Positions 58,305-64,000 of a stretch of DNA of 64,000 nucleotides are shown one piece after another; position 1 is the stretch's first letter, and each line of letters opens with the position of its first letter. The notes under the pieces are model-generated. The model made no database searches. It saw nothing but the letters and a program-made list of their open reading frames with translations, and was not told where the DNA came from. The DNA comes from Acanthosepion lycidas (Eukaryota > Mollusca > Cephalopoda > Sepiida > Sepiidae), in NCBI GenBank assembly GCA_963932145.1, contig OZ010588.1:103216495-103280494 (forward strand), written 5' to 3'. The position numbers and the translations under genes are program-made.

Positions 58305-59534
58305 GGGGGGGATATATATCTTTGACTCGATCCTCGTTTTTAACACAGCAACAACATATCGATAGCTCTAGACAAAATTTCTTGAAAATATGAAACTCTA
58401 AAATTTATTAATTTTATTATTTTTAATTTTATAATATTGTAAAATTAATAAGTTTTGCTTTGCAGAATATACAATTACATAATTTAAATTTCAAATGTTA
58501 TTTTAGTGGATACCCCTATATGAAATAGACGCCCCACATTTTAAGTAGGGCCGTCTATTTCAAATAAGGGTCGGATTAAAAATATGTTATATGAGAAATA
58601 GGGAATATGAAATATTTTACCGAATAGCTTATAGTTAAAAATTGCCAAAAATTGTCTCCAATCCTGCTATCCAATGTTTATCTTATTTTAATTTATTTGA
58701 CTATTAAACCATGATACATCGTTCAGTTAATTTTGCTTTAAGATAATGATCCGATAATCCTTAATGAACTTCTGATGCCAAAATAAATCTGCGAAAATAT
58801 GGAAATCACATGATAATAATATCCATGAAAAAAAAAAAAAAAAAAATTAAATTGTCATGCATTAATTCAATTGTTGAATATAAGTAATTCTGAATTCCCC
58901 TAAACGTACTTTGCCAATAACTTGTAATTATTTACAATAATAATGATAGTGGTAACCTGATAAATATTGTTGCAATAAAGCCTTTAAAATATTTGCAATA
59001 GAATACAAATGAAAGTTTAGATTTAAAACCTTTGTTTTGATTTTTGACTGTTAAGGAAGCGTAGAAGAAATTGATCAAAATGGGGGGGGGCGAAAGGAAA
59101 TAGTTCGAGTTTAACCCATTCGATCAGTCGCTGCTTATGTAATGGTTAGTTGTAAAAGCCTCAAGCAAGATCAATTCAACAAAAAAACTAATCCTAGAGT
59201 CACAAAATAAAGAATGAAAACTTATCTAAATTGCAGAGTTTGGTAGTACTGCTTACAATGAAATAAAAAATCTACCTTTCAACTAAAATTACTAAAGTGA
59301 TATTCAATTGCCTGGAAAATACATCCAATCTTGGATTAAAAAATGAAGACATAATTGCTTTTTCATCACAACTTGTCAGATTATCAAAAATATTCTCTAT
59401 GCACAATGAAGGGGACTGGTGACAATCTTATTCTGAAATGGGCAGAGAATGTAAAAATCATACTAGTGGGGTTGGGGGGTATAACGAGAAAAGAAAGAAA
59501 AGATAGGAATTTTACGAAGTCTTGAGTTATTCAC
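58036..59534. other. Spacer with promoter of the half-THAP exon at 57829-58035
   Basis: The first 220 bases carry the E-box palindrome. The rest is AT-rich intron with A-tracts (58275-58303, 58828-58846). No exon. Confidence 0.5.
58193..58202. promoter_or_regulatory. E-box palindrome GTCACGTGAC
   Basis: Perfect 10-base palindrome 158 bases upstream of the half-THAP ATG at 58035. Confidence 0.6.
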
Positions 59535-59741
59535 CTTTGAACAGACGTAGAGATTTTTGTTACCGTCGACAATTCTGACATTGAGTTGTTCTGGAATCCG
59601 CCCGCAGCGATCAATCCATCGCAGGCATTTCTCATGTTGTCGTCTCGGCTTTGGAAACGGTATAAACTTTACCCCGCCGGCCAGACGTTCGGGGTAGCGA
59701 TCGTCCGTGTTGCACAACCCCCAAGCACACCGCTTCACCAT
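59535..59741 (-). CDS. Variable exon: N-terminal half of a PFPKP-type THAP domain
   Basis: Seen: the ATG at 59741 (MVKRCAWGLC) is preferred over the far upstream ATG at 59930, which would add 63 hydrophobic, non-domain residues. 69 codons end at the donor TCAAAG|GTGAAT in phase 0, after V-C-S-K. Zinc ligands present are C5, C10 and C67. The body shows DDRYPERLAG, IPFPKPRRQHEKCLRW and QLNVRIVDGN. Inferred: completed by the shared exon at 33773-33868. A CCAAT box (GATTGGTCG on the plus strand, near 59915) lies about 175 bases upstream, a likely promoter. This is one of four closely related half-THAP exons. Confidence 0.88.
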
Positions 59742-62700
59742 AGCGATGATGAAGCTAATAATAAAGATGTGATACAATCGGACCCGGATAAACAACAAAA
59801 CAAGAAAGAATGTAGGTTTGTGTGACGGTAAATGAATAAATAAATAAAAAGCTTGACTAACTAAAATGGTCGGCATGACAGGGAAAGGAGGCGTGGCATT
59901 TGAGTGCCGATCGCCGATTGGTCGAAACAAAACCGCTAATTTTTTTTTTTTTTTTTTAATGATAGGCAGAAGTGAGTGATCTTACATTTACAATAAAAGA
60001 AATAAAAATAACTTCATTTTGATATATAATTGTTTCCAAGATGTATACCATCATTAAAAATAGGTAATATAAAACAGCTTTAACACGGATAAATTACTCC
60101 ATACTGATATTTTAACGTGTTGTCAAATTAATAATGAAATCACTTTTCCTTTGTAAAATTTATCTGTACAAAAAAATTAGAAATACAAATTTGTTAAAAC
60201 AGAATTTTCAATTTATCCTTAATCGTTCTCAGAAGTTTGAGATGCTTCTCTTCATTTTTTTTTTTTTTTTTCGGTAAAAAAAATCTATAGATGAAGACAA
60301 GTTCAAGCATAAACCATAATTGTAGCGTAAATAAATTACAAAAAAAAAAAAATGAACTGCATTTGAAATTTTCAGAATGGTTGAAAGTTCAAATTCAATT
60401 CAGAATATTAAGATTTACTTTAAGAAAGAACTGTCTTTTGAAATAACATTCTCTAACAACAACGAAAAGAAGAGAGAAGGAAAAACAAAGAAAGTTAAAG
60501 AACTGTACTGTTGCATAGCATAATGAGATAACAACTACACCATCTCCTAACGCCTGTGTTCTGTCATCGACTTACTAGCTTCCCTACTGTGATCATTAAA
60601 AAACAAAAAAAACAAAAAAAAAATGAAAAAGAAAATGATGGCTCCCGATGATGATGGTTGAAACTGCTGAGCACTGTTGTTTACAAACTAAAATTGTTTT
60701 TATTATCTGGTTGTATTGAACTTTTCTTCGATCTCTTTTCGGAAAATATTGTTATGTAGTACAAATGATTCCCTCGTGTAAAACAAGAAGACTGTGACCA
60801 CCTTAAGCCAAAGGGTCCTAGCTTTCGCCTGCCTGCCAAATGCTAAATTCGCGATATGAACGTTCCATTTCATTTTCAAACATCTTTTGTTTTTTTTAGG
60901 TGTTTTTAAGTTAAAAAAAAAAAAAAGAAAGAAAAAAAAACAAAAAAAACTCTGGTCACCCAGAAAGGAACAAACAAATTTATCTTGTCAAATCCCTAAA
61001 CATGGACATAAAGAATTGTCCGCATTTACCTTCCGTTATATAGTCAAAAAACATAGAAAAAAGAACCGGGGTCGGCATCTTTCCAAATTCTAGGCGGCCT
61101 TGAAGGCGAAGAAAAAAAGCTTGCAACGGCTTAATTGAAAATTTTTCTTTTTAGAAAGACTTGATAGTACTATACTTTTTATTAAATTTTATTTAAAAAT
61201 GGCAACTGGATTGTGAAAAAATTATTTAAACATAAATAAATTTATTTTTGCATAAAAAGTTTTGTTCTTTGTAAAAGAGAAGGCATTTATGTGAGACAAA
61301 GTACAAATAAAAAAAAAATAGCTAGAATTCAACTGTTACCATTATTTAATTGACCCCCAACAATAGCATAATGGAACATGGACGTTTTTATTTTATCTTT
61401 TAGAATGTGATTTCAACAACAGATTCTAACAATTAACTTTCTGAGTTCAAAAAAGAAAAGATATTATTGTCATGAATTAAATCTATTTTGGAATAGTCTG
61501 CTACTGTTTGTACATTTTTGAGAAAGTTCTGATTTTTAACATCATCCACATATGGTTATATTTGAAAGATTATATGAATAATTTATCTTCAAAATTTGGT
61601 TTTGTTTTAAAAGAGCTCAAATGGTTTAAATCCAAACGAGGGGGGGTCATTATTTCCTATATTTATGGCAGAAATAATTTTGTATAGAAAATTTTATGCA
61701 AAATAAATGTTTTTAATAAAGATTATGAGAGAATAGTGATAAAGAGATATATGCTATTGCACAAAACGTGTCAATCAAAGAATTTTTTTATCTTTTCAGA
61801 GAAGATATACTTCTGAAAGTTTTTAAAACTATTAAAGTGAATTTTTTTATTTGTTTGAAATAAAATTCTCATCTTATAACTGAAAATCTGATATTATTGT
61901 GATCACAATAACTGGTCCTATAAACAATCATTATAATCTTTCATAAATGACATGATTATCATCTTTTATTCATTAATGCAACAAATGATCACAAAAATGT
62001 ATATAATTCTAATAATTTAAGCTAGGTAATATGAAATGGAACAGAAAGCAAACAAGGAGTTAAGAGAAATATTATGGAATCTCTAAAGTTATACAGTGAC
62101 TGAAATTCGTTGTTATTACTAAAAGAGTTTCTTATGAAGTTATATTTTAGATAAAAAACAAGACTTTTTCAACAACTAATTTTCAGATATGTAATAATGA
62201 CATTTTTGTACATTAGGTGAGAATTACTTTTAAAATTAGTATTACTACTACTACTACAACAACAGATTCAAGAGAAGTATGAAAAGCTAAAAAAATTGTT
62301 CAACAGCAATTCTTGAGACTGTCCCCAAAATATAAAACCTGATATTCAATGCACACAATTGTCTGAAGGATCTTTAAGTATCTTTTAATGCAAAATGCCA
62401 AAGCATCTGTACTCTAAAACACTTGCTAGACAGAGAGAGATCATTAAAAGGAAAGAAAATACAGAAATACAAAATTCATAAAGATTAAATTGGATTATTG
62501 AATATCTGACCCAATCATGCTGGTTTAGGGAGTAAGATGATGAAGTCATCACTTTCAGTTAAAGAAGGTTAAAATGATCTTGAAATTATCAATGCATTGT
62601 ACCCTAACAAAAATCATTCAATACATTTTAATATATAAAATGGCATATATACACAACTTGAAACAAAGTTTGGAATTAAGCATGTTTGTAAGCATAACTT

Positions 62701-63151
62701 TTTAAAGCTACTCATAAAAATTTATGTGGCATAACAGATTCAGGACAAATGCATTTCAGTGAACAATTGGACTTTAATAAATTATTCCAAGGTTATTCCT
62801 GGTTTCCTTAAATTTCCCTAAAATGTGGGAACTTGCAATTGGACATGACTCTTTCTTAGATAATTGGGGTGGGTGGGATCAACTGATAAAAATTTAAGAG
62901 AGATGATGTTCAAGGAACTCATTCAATGTTAAGCATCACATACATACTAAAGTTCATCTCCATGCAAGTGAAGATATAGTAATTTCCAAAACAAACGTTA
63001 GATGTGACACAAGGCTGCAATTATGGAGCACCCAGCGCGGATCCAACTCACTAATGGTGAGACAAGAAATTGTGTTTATAGCTTTTCAGTACTGAAGAAA
63101 GAATTTTCAGAAATAAAAACAACAAAGCAAAAACTTGACATTTTTACAAAC
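59742..63151. other. Spacer, no exon seen
   Basis: The first 200 bases are promoter-like (CCAAT, CGATCGCCG). From 60540 to 61100 composition is somewhat less AT-rich, with a plus frame at 60887-61093 that is mostly Lys and lacks a domain. The rest is AT-rich. Confidence 0.45.
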
Positions 63152-63541
63152 CTCAACTATTTGAATTGCATTGTTCATAGATGTTGCATCTGTTTTGCTG
63201 TTCAAAATGACCTGCATCTCCTCTGCAAACCTGAATTTATCATCTACAAATTGACTAGCATCAAAACCCTGGTCACTGCTATCAAGTACATGCCGATAAC
63301 AACGTTTCAGTGTCTTTATTCGTTCACGGCATTGATCAGGACTCTTCACAACTTGATAAGAACGCAAGAGAGCTGACACACGGTTGTAGATGTTATTGTT
63401 GTTGGCACCTTTGTTTACATTACTTTTGTTGACATCTGGTTTGACAATAAATTCAATCCAAAGCTTAAGTAAGCTTTTTGTTTCCTGGTATGTCCAGCCT
63501 GATCCTCGACGCTTCTTGACTTTATTCAACTGAGTCCGCAT
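63152..63541 (-). CDS. Variable exon: Myb/SANT-like (trihelix) DNA-binding domain
   Basis: Seen: the start at 63541 (MRTQLNKVKKRR) is preferred, with an in-frame ATG at 63559 adding six residues. 130 codons end at the donor GTTGAG|GTTTGT in phase 0 (..AIQIVE). The domain reads GSGWTYQETKSLLKLWIEF, then IYNRVSALLRSYQVVKS, then DQCRERIKTLKRCYRHVLD. This has the W-[ST]-x-x-E-[TV] opening, the I-x-x-x-x-x-x-L helix and the C-R-E-R-I-K-x-L-K recognition helix of Myb_DNA-bind_4-type domains. Known: such domains accompany Harbinger-type transposons and occur in many animal transcription factors. The donor is weaker than the others (GTTTGT). It is the most distant variable exon seen; more may lie beyond the window. 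Confidence 0.82.
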
Positions 63542-64000
63542 TATATATGTTAAAAACAATTGTTCTCCAAGAAGAAAAAAAAACCAAGATCTTCAAAGGC
63601 AAAATTTGGAAATAAAACAAACTTGAAAACCAAATAATTCTAAAATTAATTTTTTAAAACCTTTTTATACAATGAATTGAAAAGAAAATTTAGGGCTACA
63701 AGTATCATGAAACCAAACAAGAGAATATTTTTAGGAAGTACTACTCAACTGACAGTTAAACTAAAATAACGAGTAGCAAAACAGATAATAATGAAACATA
63801 TCTTAACAACAGCAAACACTTCCTTTTCAATCATATCTAATTACTTATCAAAACTGTTAAAATAGACTGTATGTAGATACGTAAAAATTAGAAATATTTA
63901 AATTAAAAGCTGTGGCAAATTCTTGAAAAGAAAGAGAAAGGTAGAATTTTTACCCCCCCCCCCATAACAGAGCTGTTTGTTCCGAGTGAAGACTACATTC
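63542..64000. other. Window edge upstream of the Myb/SANT exon
   Basis: AT-rich with no exon visible. It may contain the promoter of the Myb/SANT exon, and a poly-C run lies at 63953-63963. Confidence 0.4.

Noticed and set aside
59742..59930. Upstream in-frame extension of the half-THAP exon at 59535
   Set aside because: The added 63 residues are hydrophobic and unlike any THAP N-terminus, and cover the likely promoter (CCAAT).
60887..61093. Plus-strand frame of 68 codons
   Set aside because: Dominated by a poly-Lys run from A-rich sequence; no conserved pattern.

Overview
The window is AT-rich nuclear DNA from an animal. It has long intron-like stretches, dozens of A/T homopolymer tracts, (TA)n and (GT)n microsatellites, foldback elements, mariner-type MITEs and a degenerate 5S-derived copy. 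The mix of THAP, FLYWCH, Pipsqueak and Crypton-derived domains with a BTB domain suggests an invertebrate, perhaps a lophotrochozoan such as a mollusc. The species cannot be fixed from the sequence, and all convincing coding sequence is on the minus strand.

The window reads best as one very large transcription unit (inference). At the low-coordinate end (1-1785) are three constant exons. The first is a linker with a tandem R-R-F-x-E-R repeat (1550-1785). The second is a P/Q/V-rich exon that starts a BTB/POZ domain (972-1293). The third holds the rest of the BTB domain plus a Ser-rich tail with two SUMO-type motifs (1-707, running off the window). Their splice sites and phases fit together exactly.

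Upstream of them, from 4.8 kb to 63.5 kb, I count 22 intact variable exons. Each begins with its own ATG, encodes a DNA-binding or zinc-binding domain, and ends at a GT donor between codons (phase 0). That matches the phase-0 acceptor of the first constant exon. The domains are: seven complete THAP, four N-terminal half-THAP, three FLYWCH, two Pipsqueak/CENP-B helix-turn-helix, two Crypton-derived DUF3504, and one each of C2H2, BED/TTF-like, STPR-like and Myb/SANT. The half-THAP exons stop just before the last zinc-binding histidine. One shared internal exon (33773-33868), phase 0 at both ends, supplies that histidine.

The model is an alternative-first-exon cluster of the UGT1A or protocadherin type. 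Many promoters would each join a different DNA-binding domain to one common BTB C-terminus, the mirror image of insect lola and mod(mdg4), which have a common N-terminal BTB and variable C-terminal zinc fingers. Most domain types present belong to families linked to DNA-transposon proteins, so the locus may collect domesticated DNA-binding modules.

Region by region: 1-1.8 kb constant exons; 4.8-19.5 kb ten variable exons, mostly THAP; 19.5-32.3 kb a segmental duplication bloated by repeats that holds two dead THAP exons; 32.3-34.6 kb a THAP exon, the shared half-THAP exon and a FLYWCH exon; 34.6-41.5 kb mostly repeats; 41.5-63.6 kb the remaining variable exons. CACGTG or TGACGTCA elements lie within about 80-450 bases upstream of many first exons, consistent with separate promoters. 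No expression data are available here, so the joining of variable to constant exons is inferred from splice signals, phase, strand and order.
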